A DNA stretch of 64,000 nt from assembly GCF_004514475.2 (NCBI RefSeq), contig NZ_MYFO02000007.1:1-64000 (forward strand), in the 5' to 3' direction. Positions 45,487 through 52,803 of this stretch are shown piece by piece. The position numbers were made by a program, and so were the translations under genes. Numbering within the stretch: position 1 is the first letter of the stretch; each line of letters begins with the position of its first letter. The notes beneath the pieces are model-generated. The model did no database searches, had not been told where the DNA came from, and saw only the letters and a list, made by a program, of their open reading frames with translations. The DNA comes from Paenibacillus athensensis (GTDB taxonomy: Bacteria > Bacillota > Bacilli > Paenibacillales > NBRC-103111).

Positions 45487-45982
45487 TCGGTTTCCCCCCT
45501 TCTTCCTTAGCTTAGCAGGTTCGGCAGCGCCGCTTCCGACATTGCCTGCACCGATATGCAGGGTGCGCAGGCTCGGCAAGAGCCGTTTGAGGCCTGCACA
45601 AAGCCGGCCCAAGTCCATTGATAGGTCATCGATTAGCCTCCCGTTGATCGTGTCTTCTCTTATCATAACGCAAGAGCGGCTCCAGAAGTCCGGTGAGAAA
45701 GTGGCCGGAGAGTCGATAGGGAGTTGGAACAGCGTCAGCGGTCGCCTTTGTAGACGGATTTTCACCCCAAACGGGGGTGATTCCAATTCCATCGAAAAAT
45801 CCGGCTATAACAGCGAGTGGAAACCGCTATCGACCGGAGGACACTGGATTTTCGCCGGACTTCTAGACAAGGGCAAGGAGCTCCAATCGCTCGACGCAAA
45901 AAAAACGATGAAGAACCGTCTTTCGACTGTTCGTCACCGTTGTTGGTTTGTTCAAAACGAAGCGCCTGCCCTTGCGCCTCCG
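45487..45982. other. Intergenic region with dispersed element, 45.5-46.0 kb
   Basis: About 500 bp between the GH94 gene and the AraC gene, both minus. It contains the dispersed element copy B and its hairpin. The 45800-45960 part has a GGATTTTCGCC-type ending and AACAGCG like the element, possibly a degenerate third copy, but alignment is weak. No supportable gene. Confidence 0.5.
45691..45780. repeat. Dispersed element copy B with 3' hairpin
   Basis: The stretch reading GGCCGGAGAGTCGATAGGGA through GCGGTCGCCTTTGTAGACGG and ending ATTTTCACC matches copy A at 20613-20692. Directly after it, TCACCCC-AAACG-GGGGTGA (45762-45780) forms a perfect 7-bp hairpin. Confidence 0.6.
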
Positions 45983-48900
45983 TTAGCTCAGCTCGGCCTC
46001 CAGCCGCACGACGTGCCGGCTGCGGATGTCCTCGGCCAACTCGCCTTTGACATCGGCGCCTTCGACCAGCTCCACGCGCCCGTCGCCGTAAGTCAGACGG
46101 TAACGCAGCACCTTGCCCGGCTCGCGGCCTGTAAAAGTGTCCGTCTTGGCCGGATGGCGGTAAATGACCGGAATACGGCCAAGGAAGGTAAAGCTCAGCG
46201 TGCCGTCCTCCTTGAACAGCGAGCCCGGCAGGGCAGGACGCAGACTCAGCGCCAGCTGGCCGTCACGCAGCACGAACGGCGCGTCGCCCGCCATCATCGC
46301 GACCCACATGCTGAGAAATTCGGCTGTCGAGCCGCTCAGCCTAGCGACAAAGCCGGTGCCGTGCACGCCCGGATCGGGATTGGCGCTGCTGGCGATGAAC
46401 GAGGAGTTCTCCAGCACGTTCCTCCCGTAGACCGCCGGGTCGTGGTAGATCGGCCAGGCAGTTCGGACAGCGCGGTAAAAATCGGCATACAGGCCAGCCC
46501 GCAGCAGCGCGAGCAAATATTTATATTCCATGTGCATAAATACCGATTCATTTTCCAGCCAGCCCGGGGTGAACGCCGTCGACCGCCCGAGGTCCATCGG
46601 CTGACCGAGCAGCGATTCGTTGACCTTATACATCCCCAGCTTGCGGTCATACAAGCCGCTGGCGTGGACGCGTTCATGCAATTGCTTGGGCAGCGCGCCG
46701 TCGCCGATGACCTTGAGCGCGCGTGTAGGCCCCTCCAGGAAGTGCGGCACATCGACGCGCCGGAATGCCGTCACGTTCACCAGAGGCAGCCCTTTGGCGT
46801 TCGTCCGCGGCTGTCCGTGCTCATCCGTCTGCGCTTCATAAGCCGCAGCTTCATAATAGAAATACGTCGGATACAGCCCCTGCCCGATCACCAGCGCCCG
46901 CTCCATAGCCTGCTCCAGCTTGTTGTCCATTACAGCAAGCAAACGCTCCAGCTCCGGCAGCGCCAGCTCCTGCTCCGCGCCGTCGAAGCCGAGGAACACG
47001 CGGCTACGGTAGCGCTCCAGCAGCTGATGGCTGCGATCCCAGTAGCGGTAATCGCGTCCGTCCGCTTGATCCTGCGCGTAGTCGGCCAGCGCGGCTTCGA
47101 GACCGGCCAGCAGCTCGCAAAGCTCGATTGGCAGCCGGACAACGCCGCTTGCAGCGCCGTCAGCCAGCGCGCCGCGCAGGAATCTGACGACGCGCTTGAG
47201 CTCGCACGTCTCGCTGAAGCCGGAAGCGAACAGACCCGGCAATCCGTTCAGCGAATCGTTCCAGCCCGGCTTGTTGGCTTCCATCTGTACGCCCAGACCT
47301 TCCGGGTCAAGCGCAGCGAATTTGACCGCAGCGAGCAGCACCAGCTTCGCCAGCAAATTCGTCTCGTACACGTCCCCTTGCCCTTGGGCCGAACGGGCCC
47401 ACGTCCGGCGCTCGCTGCGCGCGTGCAGCAACGCCTCCTTCTCGGCCGACTCCTCGACGGATGAGAATTGCCGCACCTTGCCGGGCGCAGCCAGCACGTA
47501 TTTGTCGGCACGCGGCCGCACAAACGCCGGGCTATCGTAAAAAGCGTAGCGGCGCTCGCCCTGCAGCAGCTCGGCCTTGCGATCCGGGTAAACCGCCAGA
47601 TAGCTCTCGATGAGATCCATATTGTACGTCCAATGGTCGATCCAGTAGCCTTCACCGAAGTCCGCTTCGATGCTCTGCTCCGAGCCGGCAATGGCCACCT
47701 CCAGCAGCTGTCGCGCCGGGACGGTCAAGCGAATGCGTCCCCGCTCCAAAAATTGCAGCAGATCGCCCGGTGTATACGGCTGCTTCAGGAAATCCGCCAC
47801 CGCCGCGGCGTCGTCCTGATGTACGTTCGCCAGCACCTCGGCGGCATCGCGCAACCGGAAGCTGCAGCCTTTGACGACAAGCGGATTGTAGCCGTCGGTT
47901 TGAATCAGGCTCATAAACATCCAGACGTTGAAATCGCCGAGCTGCGGCTCAAAGAAGATATCGCTGCGCCGATTCTGGTTAGCGTCGCGGAAATTGCCGT
48001 TACCCTGCGAATAGTAGCCCGGCTGCAGCTTGAAAAAGTTATAATCGCGCTCCAGATCGCCGTGCTTGCGGGAGAACACGTGGTAAACGGCCGGCTCCCC
48101 ACCCTTGCGCTCGAAAAGCAGCGGATAGCCGCCGCGCAGCAGGTTATCGAGATAATTTTGTCGGGTATAAGCGTTAAACAGCGGTTCGGCCGAATCGGTA
48201 GCCACAGTCGCGGTCAACTGATCGACCAGCGCCTCCGCTTCCCGACGCTTGCGGTCCACGTAACGGAAATCGCACAGCTCGCGCTTGCGCGCATTGATGC
48301 GGGCGATATCCGTCGTATGGCCAAGCAAGGAGGTCAGGCGCAGGGATGCGCCGGGACGCAAGCTGCGGGACGTGCCGCTGAAAGCGCACGGCACCTTGTT
48401 GGTCGTCACCAGCTCAGCAGCCAGCACCTCGCCCAGCGAGCTGTCGAGGAAGGCATCCGGCTGCGTGAAGGACGTATTTTGCCCGAAAATTTGCCCGGCG
48501 TCGACAATCGGCTGCAGCAGCTCCGCAACATTCGGATCGCTTGCGCCGGAAGCAAAGCTCATATAGAAATGACCGCCTTGAATCTCGCTGACCTCCGCTG
48601 TATCCGCCGTGCTGGCCCGCAGCTTGAACAGCGGCACATGCTCTTCGCGGTTGTACACGTCCATCCAGCTTTTCAACGTGTTGCCGAGCTCCTTGTACAT
48701 CAGGTTCTCGATGCCGAACGGAATTACGGCCGGCATGCCGTCCAGCAGCTCGATGCGCCGCTCGCGGTCGCTGCGGTTAGTGACGGTTACATCGCGGACC
48801 AGTGCAGCGAACTTGTCGCCCGGGACTGTGAAATAGCTGATCTCCACCTCAATGCCATAGGCTTCGTGAACGGAACAGATCCGCAGCAGGTTCGGCGCAA

Positions 48901-49246
48901 TCTGCATTGTTCTGCGTTCGGTTGTATGGCGCTGCACCTCAGAGAACGGCTCGTAGAACACCGAATCGAGCTTCATAAATGTGCGGAAGCCCTGCAGCCC
49001 CACCTGACGGTACGATTTGTCGGCCGGGAAAAACTCCATCATGGCTCCGTTCTTGTCTTCGACGCCAAAGCTCGCTACCGCTTGACCGCGATTCACATAA
49101 AACAGCCACAGCGGAACGCCGTCAACGCCGGCAATTCCCGGCAAAAAGCTCGAAAATGGTTTCGCTTTCTCGAACGCTTCAATTACGAATTTGTTTCCGG
49201 CGTCCAGTCGGTAGGATGGTGCTTGTTTTTTGATCTCAATCGCCAT
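45983..49246 (-). CDS. GH94 family phosphorylase, probable 1,2-beta-oligoglucan phosphorylase
   Basis: A 1087-residue glycoside phosphorylase of the GH94 (former GT36) class. These enzymes use phosphate to release glucose 1-phosphate from beta-glucans. Length is about that of 1,2-beta-oligoglucan phosphorylases. The catalytic region has FGEGYWIDHWTYNMDLIESY with an Asp expected to be the acid. An N-terminal beta-sandwich (GVPLWLFYVNRGQAVASFGV), an alpha-barrel and a C-terminal sandwich are consistent with the family. No signal peptide. AAAGGGGA precedes the ATG. No transporter or second enzyme lies beside it. Assignment to the 1,2-beta subclass is inference. Confidence 0.85.
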   Translation of the reverse strand: MAIEIKKQAPSYRLDAGNKFVIEAFEKAKPFSSFLPGIAGVDGVPLWLFYVNRGQAVASFGVEDKNGAMMEFFPADKSYRQVGLQGFRTFMKLDSVFYEPFSEVQRHTTERRTMQIAPNLLRICSVHEAYGIEVEISYFTVPGDKFAALVRDVTVTNRSDRERRIELLDGMPAVIPFGIENLMYKELGNTLKSWMDVYNREEHVPLFKLRASTADTAEVSEIQGGHFYMSFASGASDPNVAELLQPIVDAGQIFGQNTSFTQPDAFLDSSLGEVLAAELVTTNKVPCAFSGTSRSLRPGASLRLTSLLGHTTDIARINARKRELCDFRYVDRKRREAEALVDQLTATVATDSAEPLFNAYTRQNYLDNLLRGGYPLLFERKGGEPAVYHVFSRKHGDLERDYNFFKLQPGYYSQGNGNFRDANQNRRSDIFFEPQLGDFNVWMFMSLIQTDGYNPLVVKGCSFRLRDAAEVLANVHQDDAAAVADFLKQPYTPGDLLQFLERGRIRLTVPARQLLEVAIAGSEQSIEADFGEGYWIDHWTYNMDLIESYLAVYPDRKAELLQGERRYAFYDSPAFVRPRADKYVLAAPGKVRQFSSVEESAEKEALLHARSERRTWARSAQGQGDVYETNLLAKLVLLAAVKFAALDPEGLGVQMEANKPGWNDSLNGLPGLFASGFSETCELKRVVRFLRGALADGAASGVVRLPIELCELLAGLEAALADYAQDQADGRDYRYWDRSHQLLERYRSRVFLGFDGAEQELALPELERLLAVMDNKLEQAMERALVIGQGLYPTYFYYEAAAYEAQTDEHGQPRTNAKGLPLVNVTAFRRVDVPHFLEGPTRALKVIGDGALPKQLHERVHASGLYDRKLGMYKVNESLLGQPMDLGRSTAFTPGWLENESVFMHMEYKYLLALLRAGLYADFYRAVRTAWPIYHDPAVYGRNVLENSSFIASSANPDPGVHGTGFVARLSGSTAEFLSMWVAMMAGDAPFVLRDGQLALSLRPALPGSLFKEDGTLSFTFLGRIPVIYRHPAKTDTFTGREPGKVLRYRLTYGDGRVELVEGADVKGELAEDIRSRHVVRLEAELS

Positions 49247-49463
49247 ATTTCAGTCCCCTTTACCTTACATCCTATGTTTTTAACGATAGCTAATGAAACA
49301 GGTTTCGTAAAGGCAAACTTGCATTTTGGGACGAGTTTCCTGCAATTTTTTGCATATATTCGGGATCGATTTCGGTAAACACTGTAAGAAGAACCGAAAA
49401 TTTTCGCAATCTATTCGGAACGTTCCCCCGAGAGCATCAGGCGCGCCCGTCATGACAACTGCG

Positions 49464-49489
49464 CAAAAAAAGAGGCTGAAGCAGCCTCT
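49464..49489 (-). terminator. Terminator after the SRPBCC gene
   Basis: AGAGGCTG-aag-CAGCCTCT perfect hairpin; minus-strand T-run after it. Confidence 0.85.
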
Positions 49490-49502
49490 CGCAGATCATG
49501 TT

Positions 49503-49949
49503 TTACGATTGTTCACGCAAAAATACGTCCAGCTTGTCCAGGAAATCGTGACAGCCGAGCCTGTGCATTTCTACCGAATCCAATCCGTCCAGGAACACGC
49601 ATTGCTCCGTATACACCAGTCGCGTCCCCTCGTCCGCCGCCTCGAACTCGACTGTGACCACGTTGACCGAAATCCGCGTCGTCTCCATATCGATGAGGAT
49701 CGTATAGACGATCCGCGTATCCGGAACAATCTCGTGAAACGTCGCTACCGAGCGAAACACCGGACCGCCGGGCTCGCTGCCGCTGATAATCTCCCGCCCG
49801 CCGACGCGGAATTCAAACTCCTCCGCAGGCGGGAACCAATGCGCCTTCAACGCCGGGTCGGCCCATGCCGCAAAGGTTTGCGCCGGAGAAGCCTGATAGC
49901 TGCGTTCAATGGTAAAGGTATCGTGCGTGAGAAAACGTTCATTTGTCAT
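49503..49949 (-). CDS. SRPBCC/AHSA1 family protein
   Basis: A 148-residue START-fold protein. Typical AHSA1-like features: FTIERSYQASPAQTFAAWAD, HWFPPAEEF, GREIISGSEPGG, and VEFEAADEGTRLVYTEQCVF. Such proteins bind small hydrophobic ligands; many are of unknown function. The start is ATG at 49949, with GGAGG 9 nt upstream. Beside the VOC gene and the MarR gene, it could belong to a small stress cluster, but no shared transcript is shown. Confidence 0.85.
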   Translation of the reverse strand: MTNERFLTHDTFTIERSYQASPAQTFAAWADPALKAHWFPPAEEFEFRVGGREIISGSEPGGPVFRSVATFHEIVPDTRIVYTILIDMETTRISVNVVTVEFEAADEGTRLVYTEQCVFLDGLDSVEMHRLGCHDFLDKLDVFLREQS

Positions 49950-50066
49950 GTGATTCAACCTCCATATCCGTGTTGGGCAAAGCGGCCGGGCCGCTGCCTG
50001 TAGTCACAGTATAAAAGATGACGTAACGTAACGTTCAAGTGTTTTTTGCAGGCCGGATAGAAGAGC

Positions 50067-50097
50067 AAAAGCGCCTGTCCCGCGGGACCAGCGCTTT
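50067..50097 (-). terminator. Terminator after the VOC gene
   Basis: AAAGCGC-tg-GTCCCGCGGGAC-ag-GCGCTTTT hairpin on the minus strand, about 70 bp beyond the stop at 50168. Confidence 0.65.
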
Positions 50098-50167
50098 GAT
50101 CGGCTCGGTATGCCGGTGAGCGGCGCAGCAGCGCGCCAGGATAGGCCGCGGCCCGTCTTTTTCCAGC

Positions 50168-50536
50168 TTAATTCCGGTAAAAAGACAGCACCCAGCACAC
50201 GCCGTTCCGGTCCGTCACAATCGCCAGCAGACCGTTAAACGGAGCCTCGTAGGCTGCCGTTACTATCGCCCCTTCTGCCGCCAAGTCGCTGTAAATTCGC
50301 CGGAACTCCGCTTCCGTATCGATTTTTGCAAACACGCGCACGTAATCGCCCCGCTGCTGCGGCTGCGCCGCTTCGGTGTCGGCAAACTTCAGCGTCGTTC
50401 CGGGCAGCAGCAAATCGGCGTTCATCACCGTCTCGCCTCTGGTGCGCAAAATCACTGTCTCGCCGCCAAACACGCTGCGATAATATTCAATTGCTTCCTT
50501 GCAGTTGTCCACTGCGATAAATGGTGTCATCTCCAT
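50168..50536 (-). CDS. VOC/glyoxalase-like family protein (PhnB type)
   Basis: A 122-residue vicinal-oxygen-chelate fold protein with two beta-alpha-beta-beta-beta halves. It starts MEMTPFIAVDNCKEAIEYYR; GGETVILRT, the middle DADT/FAKIDTEAEFRRIYSD region and a closing GVCWVLSFYRN are PhnB-like. ATG at 50536 follows AAGGAGG by 9 nt; the ATG three codons earlier is too close. Substrate unknown. Confidence 0.85.
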   Translation of the reverse strand: MEMTPFIAVDNCKEAIEYYRSVFGGETVILRTRGETVMNADLLLPGTTLKFADTEAAQPQQRGDYVRVFAKIDTEAEFRRIYSDLAAEGAIVTAAYEAPFNGLLAIVTDRNGVCWVLSFYRN

Positions 50537-50619
50537 CGTATCCATCCTCCTTCAAGATAAGAATGCCGTGTTCGCGGGTCGCGCGGCCCCTGACGCGGCG
50601 CGGATTTCGCAAGCTCCTG

Positions 50620-50735
50620 GACCTCGGGGCTATGCGGGGCTCTGTGGAGCTTGCAGGGCTATGCGGGACTAAGCAGGGCTCTGCGGGGCATGCAGAGGCT
50701 CGCAGGGGGTATGCCGGGGCTCGCAGGTTGAGGGA
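50620..50735. repeat. G-rich imperfect tandem repeats
   Basis: Variants of GGGGCTATGCGG and GCAGGGCTCTGCGGGGC repeat with a period of about 12-20 bp. No gene here; the VOC and MarR genes flank it on the minus strand. Confidence 0.6.
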
Positions 50736-50742
50736 ATGCACG

Positions 50743-51420
50743 TTATTCCTCGTCCCCCTGCTGCTCGCTCACGTTGCGCAGCATCGTCCGCAGCAGTTCC
50801 AGCAGTAGGGTGTAGTGCTCATCGGCAATCCCCTTCCGCGTCCTGTTCTTGACTCTGGCCAGCGCCTCTCGCACCTTGGGTACGACCTCGTGCCCCTCTG
50901 CGGTCAAAAAAAGCAACTGATAGCGATTGTCGGCCGGATCGGCTTTCCGGCGCACATAACCTTCGGCTTCCAGCTTCGCAATGGCCTTCGCCGCAGTCGT
51001 CTTGTCGATCAACAGCTGCCGGCAAAGCGCTTTTTGCGTCCCAGGCTCCGCTGCAGCAATCGCCATCAGGAACATATATTGACCGCTGCCAATCCGATAC
51101 GGGGCCAGCTCGCCGGAGATCATCACCTGCATATGGCGGTAAATCGCCGATATATAGGGGCCGTGCGATTCCGTGTTTGTGTCTGTGGTGTTGGTTTTGG
51201 TTCCGATTGCGGTTGGGTCTGCGGTTGCGTCTGCGTCTGCGGTTGCGTCTGCGGTTGCGTCTGCGGTTGCGTCTGCGGTTGCGTCTGCGGTTGCGTCTGC
51301 GGTTGCGTCTGCCTTCGCAGTTGCGTCTGCGGTTACATCTGCATTTGCGTCTGCATTTGCAGCTCCGTTCGCAGTTTCGTTCGCGTTCGCCGCAGGCTGA
51401 TTCTCTTCGTTCACACGCAT
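50743..51420 (-). CDS. MarR family regulator with N-terminal repeat tail
   Basis: A 225-residue protein. Residues 1-85 are a disordered Ala/Asp/Thr/Asn-rich tail dominated by ADAT units encoded by a 12-bp tandem repeat. The MarR winged helix fold follows: ISAIYRHMQVMISGELAPYR, then LCRQLLIDKTTAAKAIAKLE recognition region and the wing RRKADPADNRYQLLFLT. Ordinary MarR proteins are about 140-150 residues, so the tail is an addition. The start has GGAGG some 6-9 nt upstream; a start inside the tail cannot be ruled out. Confidence 0.85.
   Translation of the reverse strand: MRVNEENQPAANANETANGAANADANADVTADATAKADATADATADATADATADATADATADADATADPTAIGTKTNTTDTNTESHGPYISAIYRHMQVMISGELAPYRIGSGQYMFLMAIAAAEPGTQKALCRQLLIDKTTAAKAIAKLEAEGYVRRKADPADNRYQLLFLTAEGHEVVPKVREALARVKNRTRKGIADEHYTLLLELLRTMLRNVSEQQGDEE
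51241..51312. repeat. Six perfect 12-bp tandem repeats inside the MarR gene
   Basis: GGTTGCGTCTGC repeats six times without change, with related degenerate copies on both sides (about 51217-51360). On the coding strand each unit is GCAGACGCAACC, reading Ala-Asp-Ala-Thr. Being a multiple of three, length changes keep the frame. Confidence 0.95.
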
Positions 51421-51441
51421 CCTCCTCGCGATATAGGTGGG

Positions 51442-51493
51442 TATTGCAACTAATTACATTGTATCCTAATATAAGATGCTATTGCAACTAATT
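51442..51493. promoter_or_regulatory. Direct repeats upstream of marR, probable operator
   Basis: TATTGCAACTAATT occurs twice, at 51442-51455 and 51480-51493, 38 bp apart, just upstream of the minus-strand marR start. On the coding strand they read AATTAGTTGCAATA. The half-site TAGTTGCAA resembles sequences bound by MarR-type proteins. Autoregulation is inferred. Confidence 0.55.
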
Positions 51494-51780
51494 TTAAAAT
51501 ACAGAAATGACAAAAGCCGAGCTCCCGCACATTGGCAGTTGCTACAGCTCTTGGCTCTGTATCTATGCAGTTGCTCATATTCTGCGGCATATCTGGCCCA
51601 GACGCTGCACCCGCCGCGCAGCGACATCCTTACCCTGCACTGACCTGACGTGCAAGGAAACAGTCCACAGTCAGACTGGCATTGCGCAGTTGTCAAGGGA
51701 TTGAAACACGCCTCTTGAGCGAGCCCAAGCCCGGCCAATGGCCGTCCCCTTGCGCTCTATGCTTCAAAGTTGCCTCTCCG
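51494..51780. other. Intergenic region between marR and the membrane protein gene
   Basis: About 290 bp. I see no convincing gene; a 65-residue plus-strand ORF at 51507 lacks a ribosome-binding site. It should contain the end of the minus-strand membrane-protein transcript. Confidence 0.4.
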
Positions 51781-52437
51781 CTAAGCGACTATGCCTCCCT
51801 TTGCCTGCTCGGCGCGTCCCCGCCGCGAACGGAGCGAATATCCCGTCCAGACCAGCCCCAACCCCATCGGCACAGCGGCAATACGTGCAAGATCATGCGG
51901 CAATACAGCTGCCGCCAGCGAAGCGACGGCTCCGCAAGCAAACAGGATAGCCGCTCCGCGCGATATAACGCGGGCCCGTACCAGGGCAAGGCCAAACAGC
52001 AACCCGCCAAGTAAATAAAGTACAGCCGACACCGGCCCTCCAACTACCGCCAGCGCCCCCAGATCGACCTCGCTTGTCCTGCCGCTGGATAACGCCAGAA
52101 AGCCTTCCGCCAGCCGCGGAGCCTCTGTCGCCAGCAGAGGCAAAATACACGCTTCCGCAAACGTCAGCGCCGCCGCCAGCAAAAACCAGCAGCTGAACAT
52201 CACATAGCCGACCAAACCCAGCCAACCGCTCTCCTTCACTTGCACAGTATACAGACCCGTAATCCCGAACAGGCCAAGCATGCACATCGTAACTGTCAAA
52301 CCATGTACGACTGCCCAGCGCACGGTCGTAACCGCCGGGAGAACCTCGTGCGGATGAAGCATTTGAACCGCAATGAACAGCACGCCGGCAGCGGCTGCTG
52401 ACAGACCGGCCCAGCGGATCAGCTTTTCCGTTGTCAT
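51781..52437 (-). CDS. Multi-pass membrane protein, unknown
   Basis: A 218-residue protein with about six to seven membrane helices, such as WAGLSAAAAGVLFIAVQML, TVTMCMLGLFGITGLYTV, WFLLAAALTFAEACILPLL, AVLYLLGGLLFGLALV and AAILFACGAVASLAAAVL. C-terminus is basic (SLRSRRGRAEQAKGG). MTTEKL at 52437 has GAGAGGG upstream. It lies upstream of marR on the same strand. Unknown function; I do not recognise the family with certainty. Confidence 0.7.
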   Translation of the reverse strand: MTTEKLIRWAGLSAAAAGVLFIAVQMLHPHEVLPAVTTVRWAVVHGLTVTMCMLGLFGITGLYTVQVKESGWLGLVGYVMFSCWFLLAAALTFAEACILPLLATEAPRLAEGFLALSSGRTSEVDLGALAVVGGPVSAVLYLLGGLLFGLALVRARVISRGAAILFACGAVASLAAAVLPHDLARIAAVPMGLGLVWTGYSLRSRRGRAEQAKGGIVA

Positions 52438-52803
52438 TTGCATCCCTCTCACTCTCCTGTCAATGACCGAACCCTCGCCGTTGTGGTCCGTTTGGCGATG
52501 CACGCTCTATGAGGCTCTATGAGGCTCTATGAGGCTCTATGAGACTATGGGCGATGAGCCTCTGCGATCAGCCACGCCTTGGCACCGCCTCATCGCCGCT
52601 CCGCCCGCCACACCGGCTCCGCCAGGCGATCCCGACCGAGCGGCAACTGTCGGACCCCAACCGCAGCCCTCCTGCCCGCTCCGCTCAGGCTCGATTCTTC
52701 TATAACAATAACGGTTTACAAGAGAGCTGACATCACCCGTTATGGTGATTCTGAGGAAGGATTTATGTGCATTTACAAAAGCCGGGACGGACGCGGCAGC
52801 CCG
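52438..52803. other. Intergenic region with short tandem repeats, 52.4-52.8 kb
   Basis: About 365 bp between the membrane protein and the LuxR-type gene, both minus. It contains four exact copies of GCTCTATGAG and a small ATCACC/GGTGAT hairpin near 52732. No gene is supportable. Confidence 0.5.
52504..52543. repeat. Four exact 10-bp tandem repeats
   Basis: GCTCTATGAG repeated four times without interruption. Confidence 0.95.

Noticed and set aside
45542-49378. Two ORFs of 640 and 636 codons on the plus strand
   Set aside because: They are antisense to the GH94 gene, whose motifs and ribosome-binding site are clear. Products are Arg/Gln/His/Leu-rich composition artefacts of GC-rich third positions.
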